Positions 1 to 11,970 of a DNA stretch of 64,000 bases are shown here, piece after piece. Under the pieces are notes generated by a model, which was given only the letters and a program-made list of their open reading frames with translations, ran no database searches and had not been told where the DNA came from. A program made the position numbers and the translations under genes. Origin of the DNA: Leguminivora glycinivorella (Eukaryota > Arthropoda > Insecta > Lepidoptera > Tortricidae). The stretch's first letter is position 1, and the number at the start of each line of letters is the position of its first letter. Location: NCBI RefSeq assembly GCF_023078275.1, contig NC_062971.1:13330001-13394000 (forward strand), given 5' to 3'.

Positions 1-1459
1 TGTCAAGAGGTCTTTATAATATATGATTTTAGAATCTTTCTAATGCTGCTAGAAACCGGCTCAAACAATCCATAACCTGAAGATATCTAGATATCTAGGT
101 AGAATTAATTCAATCGAATACTAAGCAGCAGATAAATGTCACTTTCGCTCAAAGCGTTAAGAAGATAAGAGATAACCGGAAAATATTGGCACAGATTTAA
201 CGTGATTAATAAAGACAATGCTACCGAATCAGATAGCAGCAATCCTAAGAGGCACACTTGAAGACTTGAGACAAACGACCGGAGAAAGTAAGTATTGTAT
301 GCAAAAACATTGATACAAATTTCGAATTAAAATTATGTAGATTAAAATTTCTTCGATCGAAGGCCGATTTCTATTTAACGAAGCAAAGAGTGTGATTTAT
401 AAAATAATAAAATCAAAATCATTATTCATCATCGGATATTTGCTGCGAATCTATGGACATTGTGCAGTAAAAAAAATACTGAAATCCATATCAAAATAGC
501 AGAATAAATTAAACATAACCCATAACGTGTAATTAATTTTTAGGAATTTTAGATACAAAAGCAACATGTGGGTACTTCTTTAATTTGTACATGCATATCT
601 TCGCAATGCAACAGGAAATCATTAAATATCTCTTCTTAAAATAATAACAGTGCTCAACTGACCCACTATTCGGAATCGATCCATTAAGAAATAAATCAAT
701 AAGCCATCAATATCGCCAACCAGCAATTATTTAAAGGAAAAGGCATCTATATCAGTTCTGATGAAGGAAAAATTGTTGCGGACACACCCTCTTGCCTCCG
801 TGTAAAATACATCTTGTGGGATGCTATTGAAATTTTAACTTTGCGCAAATGTATTGGAAGTCCTAATGTCTGATATTTCCCGATAAGTAATATTTTGCAT
901 TAATTACAGTAGGTATACCAAAAGCATAAGACTTAATCTACAAGGCTTGAAATTAGCATTTAATTGTATGTGGATGTAAAATATTATATTGTCGTGGAGA
1001 AAGTGACATTTGGTGTTTATTGAAATTCTGACCCACATCGGAAAGACGTGAAGACGCAATAATGATAATATATCAGACGCCGGCTACACAATATTATTAA
1101 TAATCTTACAACAGATCTGACACAGGACGAGGAGATGGTCGCCAGCCTAATAAACTTAACTACTTACACAAATTTTCTAAAAACCGATTTCCATCATCAG
1201 TGTTTGTGGTTTAGTAACAGAAAGATTTAAATGAAATTTTATGTTTATTTAATCTTTTTCTACAACTTAGCTAATTATTTGTGGTGAAATATGTACACAT
1301 ACGATATTCACTATACCACAAAACGCCAAAAGAAAGTTTCCATCTAAAATTTGTAGGTAAGTATTAGACACTCGAAACCCCGTATTATGAGATTCACACA
1401 TTTGATACTCACGGTATTGATGACGTGAAAATAAAACAAAATATTATCTACCTTGCATT
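1..1459. other. AT-rich non-coding DNA, nothing recognised
   Basis: No open frame above about 60 codons with family-like features, no clear inverted repeat and no retroposon tail that I can name. Composition is AT-rich and even. It may hold old decayed repeats that eye inspection cannot resolve. Confidence 0.5.
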
Positions 1460-1620
1460 ATGTAGGCATTTTGCCACGGCTCGTGAATGCCTGGCGTGAA
1501 TGTCCTCTTTGGCCTATTTAAAATTAGGCCCATTGGTATTAGTGCGGTTTCCTCGCGAAGTTTTCCTTCACTGAAAAGCAACTGACATTTCATACATAAT
1601 AACTTATTTGTGATGATCAA
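1460..1620 (+). repeat. Fragment of a dispersed lepidopteran retroposon-like repeat
   Basis: The segment contains GCCACGGCTCGTGAATGCCTGG and, further on, GGTTTCCTCGCGAAGTTTTC followed by a CACTGAAAAGC motif. I recall both parts together, in this order, in many moth and butterfly sequences as one dispersed repeat, probably a LINE or SINE 3' region. A second fragment of what seems the same family lies at 51,620-51,715. Identification is from memory; the exact family is not known to me. Confidence 0.45.
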
Positions 1621-3319
1621 ATACGTACAACAGTCTGTAATTTTAATAGAGCCTATGTCAATAACTCAATGAATGTATGTCGTAGTTGCAGTCTTACACA
1701 TTTCACATGTCATTGAGTAATGACTTGCAACAAATAAATTTCATCGGTGAAAACTTACAGAAGCTAACGCAAATCTATTTACTACTTAGTTACATACAAG
1801 CAGAAGTCGCCAGACTACTCTTATCACTTTTCCATCTTTAAACTTGACTTGAAATGCATATCTTAATGGAGATAAAACGTAAATTACTTTAGACTTAGCT
1901 GTACAATATGACCACTCAGATGATAAAAGCGACATAACAGATCGACAGTTACTTTTATGGTTTCCATTTACGTTTTTGCTAGACTTTGAATTTTAAATCA
2001 CATGTGTATGGAAGCACTGTCTACTTTGTGTCTTCGGGATGTTGTTTGAGATGTCCTGATACTGTCAGATTGAATGATGTGTAATTATAAATGTGTGCTC
2101 GACTGCTCCGGGCGTCGTGTGGCATGATAAGAAATCACAGGCGACTTTCTGGTTGAGCTAGCAAGGTCGTGAGCTGGACGCAAAACTTGTTTCCAAGATT
2201 GTGGTTTCGATCCCATTTCACAAATTTGTCAATCGATTCATGTTAATAAAAGGCGAATGTAACAACGTGATGTTATTGCAAAATTGTAACTTGTAGCTTC
2301 GAGAAATAGGCCCCTGATATTCTGCTGAGGCTTCAGAATGCATACCTTCTGAATCAAAATAAAATAAAAAAATAAAATAATGCAAAATATCCCATCCGAA
2401 AGGAAGTATGTAATATTTATTTCAATTACTTAAATCAAGTATCAAAGTCAACATAAATCTCAGCAATACCTTCTCACTTCCCGCCTTGGACATTTCGAAT
2501 GAGTAACGCCGCAAATAAATTCTTTACACGCCCTTTTTTCTTATTTTTTAAATTTATATCTTTAAATATGTCAATCTGTCAGCCTTCGGAGTTTATTCGC
2601 GGGAGTCCGTTCACTTCGGGCTACTTGTTTCCACCGTGGACAATAAATGCCTTAATGACAGTACAAATAACTGTATTCACCTTGGTTAAATCACTTCTCT
2701 CGTTTACTTTGCACCACTATATCATGTCACGATGTTGTTCGACATTTTTCGCTTTCAAGTTGGTCGCGTTTACGTCGTGTATGTATATTGATTTAGGAAA
2801 ATCCTAAAATAACCGAAAATGATTCGACAATTTTATGCACATACTCGTACATTATAGTACAATAAATTGCAGCCACAATACTTCTACGTTTATCGCGTAA
2901 TCTATAGGTATGTCGCTAAAATGATCTTATGTTTCGTAAATCAGTTTCGCGTAAGCCATTTCTAAGAATCATCGCAATTTGGTGAATCAGTTATTATGGA
3001 ATAACCGAAGAAAAATAACTTTTGTATTTTACAGTTATTTACAGTTATTTTGCAACTAAAAATTTAAATAAGCGAATTCTGACTGACGATTTGTATTTGG
3101 GGCAGAATAAGGACTTACAGGAAGTTTCCCGCAGCGTTTTTCATATACGTTTTGTACGTAAAATTCTTGCTGTCAGAAGGTAAAAAACAGCAAAACAAGT
3201 TTACATAGTCAATGAGGTATCAGACGACAATATTTAGTCTTTAAATGTATAACAGTGGAGTATTATTAAAATCTCTTCCTCTCCGCTCCTCTCTTTCAAG
3301 CTTTTACTGCAGCCCTTCC
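1621..3319. other. AT-rich non-coding DNA
   Basis: No supported gene. An A-rich tract (about 2,359-2,385) and a weak box B-like string (TGGTTTCGATCCC near 2,201-2,213) could mark a decayed SINE, but no matching box A is convincing. The 102-codon frame at 2,499-2,807 has no recognisable domain and is hydrophobic, AT-driven sequence. Confidence 0.45.
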
Positions 3320-3611
3320 CTATACCACAGAATATATAATAGTACAAGTACAGAAGGCTCACTCCTTTGATGTTCACAAAATGCCGCCATTCTAAATTCT
3401 TACCTACATTAACAAACGGACCGCACGCGAGCAGCCAACATTGAGTTTTATTGCGCCGCGCGAAGGTCGTCGCCAATGAATGGGCCGCGAACTCGCGGCC
3501 GCTGACATGTACCTGTAGCGCGGCGATAGAATCGCGGAGTGAGCCGCCCCTGCCTATACCTATATAATTTTCGAACTTTACCTTGTATCGACACAGTCCA
3601 GAAACAATCAA
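3320..3611 (-). repeat. GC-rich dispersed repeat with splice-donor-like site
   Basis: A sharply GC-rich core (about 3,419-3,550, with GCGGCCGC and several GCGCGG strings) in AT-rich surroundings. On the minus strand the core ends at TTAATGTAG followed by GTAAGA, a good splice-donor match at about 3,408. The sequence after the donor (GAGTGAGCCTTCTGTACTTG on the minus strand) is one I recall as repeated in lepidopteran genomes, so I favour a transposon or promoter-derived repeat rather than a unique exon. The 125-codon minus-strand frame here shows no domain and is probably chance in a GC-rich stretch. Confidence 0.4.
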
Positions 3612-5040
3612 CTCTGGAAACCCCAGCTGAGGTTATATTTTATTTTGGTACTACAGGAACTACTTGATCAGTCTCCTTGATGGAAAGGTCAACGTCCTAT
3701 AAAACCTGAGTCATCACCTTGAACTCAGTCAAGATGAAGTCGATACGATCAACATGCCCAGGAGTCCAACTACTGAGTGATTATAAAAAAATATAAGTAG
3801 TATAATTATTATATTGAATCACAATAGGACAGCATATCGATGTATGTAGGTTGGTACATTATAATTACACATATGGGTTATTAGTTGATAGGAGTAGGAT
3901 CTAGGTAGCTATGCTTAAGTTACATGGGATGGGATGGGAGCCCAGTCACAAGAATATTTAGCCTACCTGTAGAAAAATGTACCTCCATAACTAATTTATG
4001 ATGTCCCTTTAACATAAAACTTAGGTATTCAATCGGTAACTTAAATTAACCAACTAATGCAGTGCTAACTAAGCATACCTTTCTTTAATACCTGCCTGGA
4101 TACAATTTCTCCCGAGCAGTATCAGCTTGCGGATATATCCACTGTAATTAGATATTTATGTAACAGTGAAATTATATGCTGTTGCATGCCAATGACGGTT
4201 TCATTCAAGCAGACCATGTCGGTATTCCCATAGCTCTCGAAGCGAATTACTGAAACGGACAAACCAGCATATCTGTAGCTTCTTGATGCTTTAACAAGCC
4301 TATATTTTTACGTCAATTTCGATGGAATTTGGAGGATCATACAGTTCCCGACGCGATTTCACCGTACTCGTACTAAAGCTTCAAAGGCGACTAAGGCGTT
4401 ACGACAACGTGTGGTATTTTCAAATTTTATCAAATGAAAATGGGAATAGGCCCCACAAAACTAATTACGGGCAGAAGGTATTATAGTTGACGAAAATGAA
4501 GAGGTCATCGAGATAGGCACCTAACTAGGTGTAGGTACTATAGGTAGCCTCGAACAACTTGGGCTATTCATAGTTCTTTCCTCTTTTTTGGGGTACTTAA
4601 CATGACTACACTATGTTTCTCTCTGCCCATTGCTCTACTCCACGGACAAACTAATGCTTAATGTATTGTTGGCATTGTTGCATAAATTGGTTAGTCGTTT
4701 GCTCGCCTACGCTAGGTAAATTACCTATGAGAAAACCACTGATTACCAATCTAGTTTACTAGTATCTACTTATTATTATATTATATTATATTATATTATT
4801 TGATACACTAGCAGCTGATAGCTGATGCGTGTATATCACTGCACTTGTTGTTCTATACTTGAAGCTGTCCTCCCATCTTCTAACAGCGAAGGCCTTGCGA
4901 TTAAGTAAGACCTATCGGAAACCACTTACCACTTATTGCATTGTTCGATGCATTTGCAAACAATCAAACAAAACAATGCTTTTAGGTGAATGCCTCTTGA
5001 GATGCAATAAACACCTGCTTGTGATTGGCGCCTAGATGTT
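3612..5040. other. AT-rich non-coding DNA with a TTATA microsatellite
   Basis: No gene recognised. A short microsatellite of TTATA units lies at about 4,770-4,800. The 68-codon frame at 4,829-5,035 has no recognisable feature. Confidence 0.5.
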
Positions 5041-5118
5041 GGTAGAGGTACGTACACAGTGTACGTACCTCTACCCTGGCCAGTACGTAGTGTACCGTAC
5101 ACTACGTACTGGCCAGGG
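5041..5118. repeat. Two adjacent perfect palindromes with one-base centres
   Basis: Palindrome 1 has arms 5,041-5,057 and 5,059-5,075 around a single A. Palindrome 2 has arms 5,074-5,095 and 5,097-5,118 around a single C. Both are perfect (17 and 22 bp) and they overlap by two bases. They share the internal word GTACAC/GTGTAC. No flanking target duplication is evident. They could be a tiny MITE pair or a product of template-switching. Confidence 0.85.
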
Positions 5119-6489
5119 ACGCAGAATTAACAGGTAGGCTTCGGGCTAGCAGGTAGTAAGAAATCGGATTCTGAGAATAGGTAAGTAGGTCTGATTCATG
5201 TCATAATTTTATTGTTTTGTTTTGTTTAAAAATTGTACCTACTCTTGGCCGGTTTTTAGTCGAAGTGCGATAATTGCGATATGCATTCTTCTTGAAAGGC
5301 TGATTGATGTCTGCATGTAGGCTTGGCCTAAGTAAGCCCAGACACCTAGATATGCGGGAGGGTGCATCTTGGTTCTACTGTGAGGTACCTACCCATATAA
5401 CCATAATCGGTCGCCGTTCCTACGCAAATCCTCCTATTTTGTGTACACACAGGTCTTCGGGTCTCAATGCTTAGTCGCAGTACGGTCGACGTTTAGTCGC
5501 GGCGACCCAAATGGGGACGATTGGTAACAGGCACAAATGGTCACAGAAGTGACAGAAGTGTGCACTACGCGTGCACACATTGTTACCGTTTGGCGACTAC
5601 TTTCCCAAAATCATTCGTTCATTTCATTCTTTTCAAATGGCGACTGTCAGAGACGTCAAAGTAAAAAAGAAATAAAATCATTTGACATTAAAATGTAATG
5701 GCGTAAGAATTTGTTAAAGATAAAATATTGTTTGCATTTGTAATATAATGTGGGCTAATTACCATGGCCAATTAAATTGCTCGAGTGATTTCATAAAATA
5801 AGTCTAAATTTATCAACGCGCCATCAATTTACCTCAGTTTAACCAGTAATAATATTATTGACTACTCGGTGTTTGCGTGTTATGTATATTGATTGGTGAA
5901 GTTTTAGTGCTCCGGTGCATATACTATACTGAAATAATAAAAATAATGCCTAGAAAACCAATAAAGTTGTTAAAATATGGATTAAGACGGTAATATTCCA
6001 TGTAAAAAACAGTCGCCAAACGGTCACTAAACGGTCGACAAACGGTCGCAAAATGGTCGCAGCGTACACGCGTGACCGAAAGCAGTGAATATTTATTATA
6101 TTTTCAAAATGGCTTCATGTATTAATTTTTTCCAGGTATCCTCAAACTTTATAAACAATTAAATATGCCGTCGTACTCAGTTGCCCTCACTAAAGAAGAT
6201 TAAAAAAAAATTGTAACGTGCGTACCGAGCTGCTGGGTTGTAAAGGATCGGGGATCATATTATTATGGTCTTCTATAGAGCAACTAGTATTTTGCGGCAT
6301 TTCACAATTGACACTTGTTGAAGTAGTCGTCATTAATATTACTATCAACATTAATTTCAGCGATCTGTACTTCTTAAGTCAAGATTTTTGTATAGATAAG
6401 TGTCTACAAATTTGTAATATTAAAGAGACATAAATAAAACGTAGTAGAGTAAATAATGTGTTTTTTTTGTAACCCAAACAAAATACTTG
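5119..6489. repeat. Region rich in GGTCGC/GTCGAC words, with a four-unit 11-bp tandem
   Basis: Between about 5,480 and 6,080 the words GGTCG, GTCGAC and GTCGC recur on both strands. At 6,015-6,058 there are four 11-bp units ending in AAACGGTC (the last AAATGGTC). A string near 5,560-5,600 (CGTGCACACATTGTTACCG) resembles one near 7,257-7,290, suggesting both are parts of one repeat family. No coding capacity is seen. Confidence 0.45.
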
Positions 6490-6632
6490 TAGATACGAGT
6501 GCGGAAAAGAGGAAAATCGATACGAGTAGCGATAAATTAATACACGAACGAAGGGAGTGTTTTACTTCGACACGAGTTGTGAATGTCCTTTTCGCACGTG
6601 TATCGTACGACGATTTTCAGTACCTAAATCTA
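6490..6632. repeat. Imperfect inverted dispersed repeat (MITE-like)
   Basis: Contains GATACGAGTGCGGAAAAGAG near its left end and, on the other side, TTTTCGCACGTGTATCGTAC, which is a partial inverted match, with CGAAGGGAGTGTTTTACTTC between. I recall this as a common lepidopteran non-autonomous repeat. The two short frames overlapping here are shadows of it. Confidence 0.5.
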
Positions 6633-7094
6633 AGCTAAGAGTTTCGACCAGACAAGAAATGTATCATTGCTTGATTTGCTCGCACTACTGCGTTAGAAAA
6701 AGCAGCATCTGTACTGAAAAAAAACTATCATTGCGCAACAGAAATTCTATTAATATCACAGTAAATACTCTATTTCATTTGATTCCTATTTTTATTGTGT
6801 AAAGCAACACTACACTTCATTTTTATCAATAAGAATTAAAAATTATATATTTAATACATTAAGTAACTATAAAGTGCTTAATTCTGCACTTTCCTTAACT
6901 TTCCCACATTTCTATAAAATGTCGAAGAGTGCTTAAATGGTCGTCGTCGTTTATTATTATTTAATTCGCTCATATTTAAATGATTCAAAGCAACCAGTCC
7001 ACAACTTCACAAGACAGTTTGAGAAACCTTCGTATTTCAGATTGTCATTTGCGGATACAGTGGTTTAGGAGCAGTTCGGTAATCAGACCTACAC
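6633..7094. other. AT-rich non-coding DNA
   Basis: No gene or clear repeat boundary recognised; it connects two repeat-rich patches. Confidence 0.4.
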
Positions 7095-7306
7095 ATGTGT
7101 GTACAAATTCTGTCAATGTCACTGTCAGAAACCGTTCTGACAGTGACAATGACAGCCACAAATTCGTCCACATGTTGTTACCGTTATGTGTGCAAACGTC
7201 GACTAATAAAGTGTCGTTAAAAGTCATTCTGACAGTGACATTGACAGCCACAAATTCGTACACATTTTGTTACCGTAACGAGTGCACACGACGACTACAT
7301 TTTGTT
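7095..7306. repeat. Tandem and inverted repeat of about 94 bp
   Basis: TTCTGACAGTGACAATGACA at about 7,133 recurs as TTCTGACAGTGACATTGACA at about 7,227, each followed by GCCACAAATTCGT and then a TTGTTACCGT block, giving two tandem copies. The same words are present inverted just upstream (CTGTCAATGTCACTGTCAGA, about 7,110-7,130), so the left side can fold. The overlapping 130- and 72-codon frames on the two strands reflect this symmetry and show no domain. Confidence 0.6.
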
Positions 7307-7965
7307 ATTGTATCAATACGGTCGCATTGTTTGCACGACGTTACCACGCGTTATGTCACATTTGACAGTTAGTTACTGATTTGAAGATTTTGCGACTGAA
7401 ATGGTTGTATGGGTACTTGCTGGCTAATTCTAAGCCGGGAATAGGCGAGAAAGTATATCTTCCACCTGTCAAGCTGTATAAATGTTTACAAAAATAAGAC
7501 AAAAGAGGATCTTACCTGCCTTGTCGAATGAATAAAGGCAAAGTGACATTCAGTGAATAGGTAAATACTACAGAAAGGATGTCGCTAAGTATACGACTAG
7601 TACAGTAACTTTAGTAAGAACAGGTAACTGAACTATTGCATTAAAGAATCCAAGATCATTGGCCGCCTATTATATGGTAAGCTGGTCAGAGGTATGTTCA
7701 GAATGTGTTGATTCGTGCTTGATAGCTACTTAGGAAGTGCAGTGATTGATTGGATGGCTGCCTATTTGTGAAGCCTATATCTTATCTGAGAATTTATACT
7801 TAGGTGTAACCATACCTTAATTAGCTTGATATCTACAATATGCAGTTATGGTGGAGATGTGTATCAGGTAGTCTACTTTCCCACTTATTTGCACAACCGT
7901 ACTTACCCCCTAAGTATCATTTTTGGAACCTTTCAGATACAAGAAGTAAATACTACTTATATATT
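7307..7965. other. Non-coding DNA, nothing recognised
   Basis: No gene, hairpin or known repeat recognised. Confidence 0.4.
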
Positions 7966-8149
7966 ACTAGCTTTTGCCTGCGGCTTCGCTCGCGTTAGAA
8001 AGAGACAATAAGTAGCCTATGTCACTCTCCATCCCTTCAACAATCTTCACATAAAAAAATCACGTCAATTCGTCGCTCCGTTTTGCCGTGAAAAACGGAC
8101 AAACAAACAGACACACACACTTTCCCATTTATAATATTAGTATGGATTA
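7966..8149 (+). mobile_element. RTE-type LINE 3' tail, 5'-truncated copy
   Basis: Starts ACTAGCTTTTGCCTGCGGC, runs through the block AATCACGTCAATTCGTCGCT and ends TTATAATATTAGTATGGATT. I recognise this from memory as the 3' end of a very abundant lepidopteran RTE-clade LINE, which is usually found as short 5'-truncated copies. Other copies in this window are at 28,996-29,175, the split copy at 29,686-29,767 plus 36,766-36,866, and a diverged relative at 40,417. Confidence 0.7.
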
Positions 8150-8604
8150 AGTAGGTATGCCGTTGCGAGGATTTTCTAATTCCATGTTTACAAAGCAATA
8201 CTGCATTTCAAAACCCAAAAGAGGCATCTTTAGCTAAGAAAATCCAAATTGATCCAGCGGATTGGTCTGAGACTTGTGTCGGGCTAACCAAGGTACTGTT
8301 AGTTAAAAACTGGCCTATCTCTCTTACCGTCACTTGTACCAGCCAGGAACCAAGCCACCGTTAGAGACGCGTTCTCGTCAACCATCTGACCATGTCGGAC
8401 ACTATTGATAGGAGAAAGTATTTGCATACTCAGCTCAACGCAATCAAAACTCAATTTAGACGCAGCAGCAATCGTTTTCAAAACCGACTACCGGTTTGTA
8501 GCGTAATTTGAAGTCTTAGAACGTTCTAACCTAAAATTGCACTTTCTTTGTTGATAGGTGCAAAGTATTCTTAATCAAAATAAAGTTTTAGTTTACTTAC
8601 GTGT
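8150..8604. other. Non-coding DNA upstream of a possible exon
   Basis: No recognisable protein; the short minus-strand frame at 8,299-8,481 has no domain. If the exon at 8,605-8,710 is real, this would be the beginning of its intron. Confidence 0.35.
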
Positions 8605-8712
8605 TAGTTTTCCGTATTTGAACACACACAAGCACTGTTTGGTCACAGGTCACGTTCACACAGAGTTCGAGCGAGAGCCCGGCGACCGGCGTGGCGAGTC
8701 GCGGCTAACTGA
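8605..8712 (-). promoter_or_regulatory. Possible first exon with initiator and splice donor
   Basis: On the minus strand an arthropod initiator-like hexamer TCAGTT (8,707-8,712 on the plus strand) lies in an abrupt GC-rich island (about 8,640-8,760). About 105 bases downstream the sequence AACAC is followed by GTAAGT, a consensus splice donor, at about 8,599-8,604. There is no ATG-led reading frame of note, so it would be a 5' untranslated exon. No TATA box is evident. This is an inference from three weak signals; a repeat-borne promoter is equally possible. Confidence 0.3.
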
Positions 8713-8905
8713 GTGAGCCTACGTTACGGCCGGCGATCTCCCACTCACTTGCCGTTCGGATTCCTGTAGCAAAGATTTTGTTTTATATTTATTTGATTAT
8801 ACCTACATGGTGTAAAAATTGTAACATGAGGAGACCGAATAATTTTAACAGCGTATTCTAGAGTCTGACCAGCGAGTCGCTGCACAAGCATTTTTTCAGA
8901 ATTCT

Positions 8906-9695
8906 ATATATATGTCGCAGTAAGATAGATAAAGCCGTTATGTAGTTATAACCCTAGGGATATAGTTATATGTCGTAACATAGTTAAACGAAAGCGATTA
9001 ATTGCTATCTTACTAGGAATATAACTATAATACGTTACTAGTTTAGTGATATAATTATATGACTGGATTCAGTTTAGTGAAATGATTGTAGCCAGGATTA
9101 CGGCGGTGCGGCGGAGGTATTAACCCTAGGGATATAATTATATGCCGTAACATAGCTAAACGAAAGCGATTCCTTACCATCATACTAGGGATAATATATT
9201 AGGAATAATATATTATAATTATAATACGTCTCTAGTTAAGTAATATAGTTACATTACTGGATTAAGTTCAGTAGTATAATTGTAGCAGTGTAGTGCGGGG
9301 ATGCAGTGGAGACGGGGGCGGGAGCTTACCCGCTACCACAAGGCAGTCGTTCGGCGTCAGTTGTCGTTCACGTCACGGTCACGGTTGAGTTTTCGTGCAT
9401 AATTATTTATTGAATTTTCGCCACTTTTTCTGTGATATCGTTATGTTACGGCATATAATTATATCACTAGGGTTATAACTATACCTCCGCCGCACGGCCG
9501 CACTCCTGCCTACAATCATTTCACTAAACTGAATCCAGTCATATAATTATATCACTAAACTAGTAACGTATTATAGTTATATTCCTAGTAAGATAGCAAT
9601 TAATCGCTTTCGTTTAACTATGTCACGACATATAATTATATCCCTAGGGTTATAACTATATAACGGCTTTATCTATCTTACTGCGACATATATAT
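8906..9695. mobile_element. Foldback element with ~250-bp inverted arms
   Basis: Arms at 8,906-9,154 and 9,442-9,695 are inverted copies that start ATATATATGTCGCAG and match closely base by base, with a few differences. The left side also carries a second, diverged direct copy of the arm beginning at 9,121 (TAACCCTAGGGATATAATTA; the first copy starts at 8,949, period 172). The loop (about 9,300-9,441) is GC-rich and holds an initiator-like TCAGTT at 9,357-9,362. No transposase frame is present, so the element is non-autonomous. I saw no certain target duplication. Confidence 0.8.
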
Positions 9696-9733
9696 GGCAA
9701 CAATTTTACATGTAAAACTGACTGTCAACCTCA

Positions 9734-9883
9734 GTAGGCCTAGCACATGATGGCCGCGAGAGTATGTCGCCGCGAGAAAGATGACACGTCTTCTTCTAAC
9801 TGTATTAATAACATAAGGACGGGTAGTCTATCTGATCTATCTCGCGGCGACATACTCTCGCGGCCATCATGTGCTAGTCCTAC
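9734..9883. mobile_element. Short inverted-repeat MITE (44-bp arms)
   Basis: Arms 9,734-9,777 and 9,840-9,883 are inverted copies with one mismatch, containing GCACATGATGGCCGCGAGAG. A 62-base spacer lies between them. No coding capacity. It directly follows the larger foldback element, 38 bases away. Confidence 0.85.
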
Positions 9884-10678
9884 TGTTCGTACATAACCTC
9901 AACCTTTGTCTCAGTGCATTAAATAAATTTTATTACGGATGTTATAATGGCTAAACCGATCAAGAGCAGTGTGAGAAGCATGCTATTTTCGATAATCTGT
10001 AACTGGAATCAGGTTCGAAATGATGAAAATGAACGAATACTGAAAAAAAACGAATATTCGCACTATGCTTCGGGTTACCAGCTAAAGATTTTTTTAGAAT
10101 TTGCCGGTTTTTTTTGTGCAGCGATTCGATACACCATATTAGAAGAGTAAAGTGTCATATAAACTTTTCTGGATTTCGCCTATTTTCCGAGTTATAAGAA
10201 TTAAAAAAAATAACAATAACTTATTATTTCTCAGAACAAAACGTTGTTTTAATGGCGATGATGCCGTTATCGGATATACTCACTCAACTATCCTCGTTGA
10301 TAGATATCAAAAAGTAACTAGTAAAAAGTATGTTTTTAGAAAAAAAATGTATTTTTTTTATTTAAAGTGCCAGTTTTACGAATAACATTTACTTTTTATG
10401 TAAAAACATCACAAAAAAAAATACGCAAAAAAATTTTTTTGGCGTTATTTGTTTGACGTCATATAACATTTCATCTTTGTTTTGCCCTCAGAAATGCGTA
10501 GTTAAAATCTTTCGGTTTCCTCATGTTACACCGTGTATAGTCATTTCGTAAAAAAAGCGGCAAATTTAAAAAGCACAAGATTTATCGTCCCCTAGAAAAA
10601 AATAATTTCACGCTTTTTTACAGAGATTTGCTACTAGTTTTTCAGTGACGGAATTCACGGGTGACGTATCAAGGTAAG
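9884..10678. other. AT-rich non-coding DNA with A and T tracts
   Basis: Contains repeated runs of A or T (10,040-10,110, 10,330-10,440). The 67- and 77-codon frames here are low-complexity and show no domain. Confidence 0.4.
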
Positions 10679-10801
10679 TGGAGTCCCCAGTCCGCATGGC
10701 TAACGGAAGGACATTAGCCCAAGCCCTCTCATGCATGATGCATGAGAGGAGGCATTTGCCCAACAGTGGGGCGTATAGTAATAAATATAGGTAGGCTGAA
10801 T
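10679..10801 (+). mobile_element. LINE 3'-end fragment
   Basis: The segment has GAGAGGAGGCATTTGCCCAA followed by CAGTGGGGCGTATA and AGGCTGAATCA. I recall the pattern GAGGAGGCCTTTGCCCAGCA with CAGTGGGACGTATATAGGCTG as the 3' end of an abundant lepidopteran non-LTR retrotransposon. It includes a small palindrome, CTCTCATGCAT/ATGCATGAGAG (10,727-10,749). Confidence 0.55.
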
Positions 10802-11970
10802 CATTTAATTTCTTTAAGATAGATAACCCTCATTGGTACATTAATAAATATCATCTAAAATATTTATATCGTATATAATTATATCGTAATAATTTGTCTA
10901 AATATTTTTTACATCGTGGAAAAACGTTTGCGATCGTTGCTATCAAGCTCAGAATAAATTTGAAAGTAAGAAATACTGCCTTGTGTGAGTAGCACCCTAG
11001 ACAATTTTTTTCGTTTTTAAATTTATTATAACCGTAGGAAGTAAAAAGTAAAAGATTTTTTGTTTACATTCAAGCGTGAAGCGCTGAGCTCCTATCTTTA
11101 CAATACAATACAAATACTCTTTACTGCACACCTTGATAAAAAAACAACAATAAAAAATAAAAGAGCAACACGAACAAAGGTAAACAACACTATTATCGCT
11201 AAAGAGCGATTTCTCCCAGACAACTTTAAGGTAGCGCAAATTGATAAATTTACATTATAAATAATGAAAATCGGTTTTGATAAATTGAAGTCACTAGTTA
11301 TAGACATAAAATAAATTGAATCAATTCTAGGGATAGCCAGGAAAACCTAACAGTGGCATCGTATCCATTTATCGACTTCAAATGAAAATTTAATTTTGTA
11401 TGATAATTACTAATTTATAGATTTTTGTTGAGTGATATACTTACAGATAAACAATAAAATCTTACGTTTTGTGTACATATTTCATTGTGATATTATGTAC
11501 GTTTACGTAATACACGTTCTAACGACCTTAAAATCGACAAAAGAAAGTTTAAATAGACTGTGCTTCAAAAAATACCACCTGCATTAATCATGCGTAGAAA
11601 GTATCCGAACGCCGCAGAGTTCTCGCTTGCACCGCACGACTGCACTCCATCTCGCGCTATCTTCTATACAAATTAACTACATTCTCTTAAAAGTTGCTAA
11701 TAATACTAATGCTGAAAAATATCTGACAGTCTTTATATTTTATTTCATACTATGTAGAATGTTAATCAGGTATTATCAAAACACTGAGATTCCTCGTTTC
11801 TTATTTACCTGTGATTACAACGCCATCTATGACTGCGTAGTATTACTAATTTTTCAACATACTTGGTCGTAACGTGAATATCAGTGAACCGATTTTAAGC
11901 TCGAAATTTTTATTTTTAAATGAAACATAACATTTAACACAAGAAAATATTAAACACAAGAAATTTTTAA
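10802..11970. other. AT-rich non-coding DNA
   Basis: Overlapping frames on both strands around 10,997-11,307 are AT-driven and mutually antisense, with no domain. Nothing else recognised. Confidence 0.45.

Noticed and set aside
2499..2807. 102-codon hydrophobic frame as a membrane protein
   Set aside because: AT-rich composition produces F, L and I codons by chance; no start context, homology or neighbouring exon signals support it.
3234..3611. 125-codon minus-strand protein
   Set aside because: Frame is a by-product of a GC-rich repeat; composition changes abruptly in the middle and no motif is recognised.
8940..9130. Homing-endonuclease-type recognition site (TAGGGATA words)
   Set aside because: The short word recurs as part of the foldback arms and no endonuclease gene is present; coincidence is sufficient.
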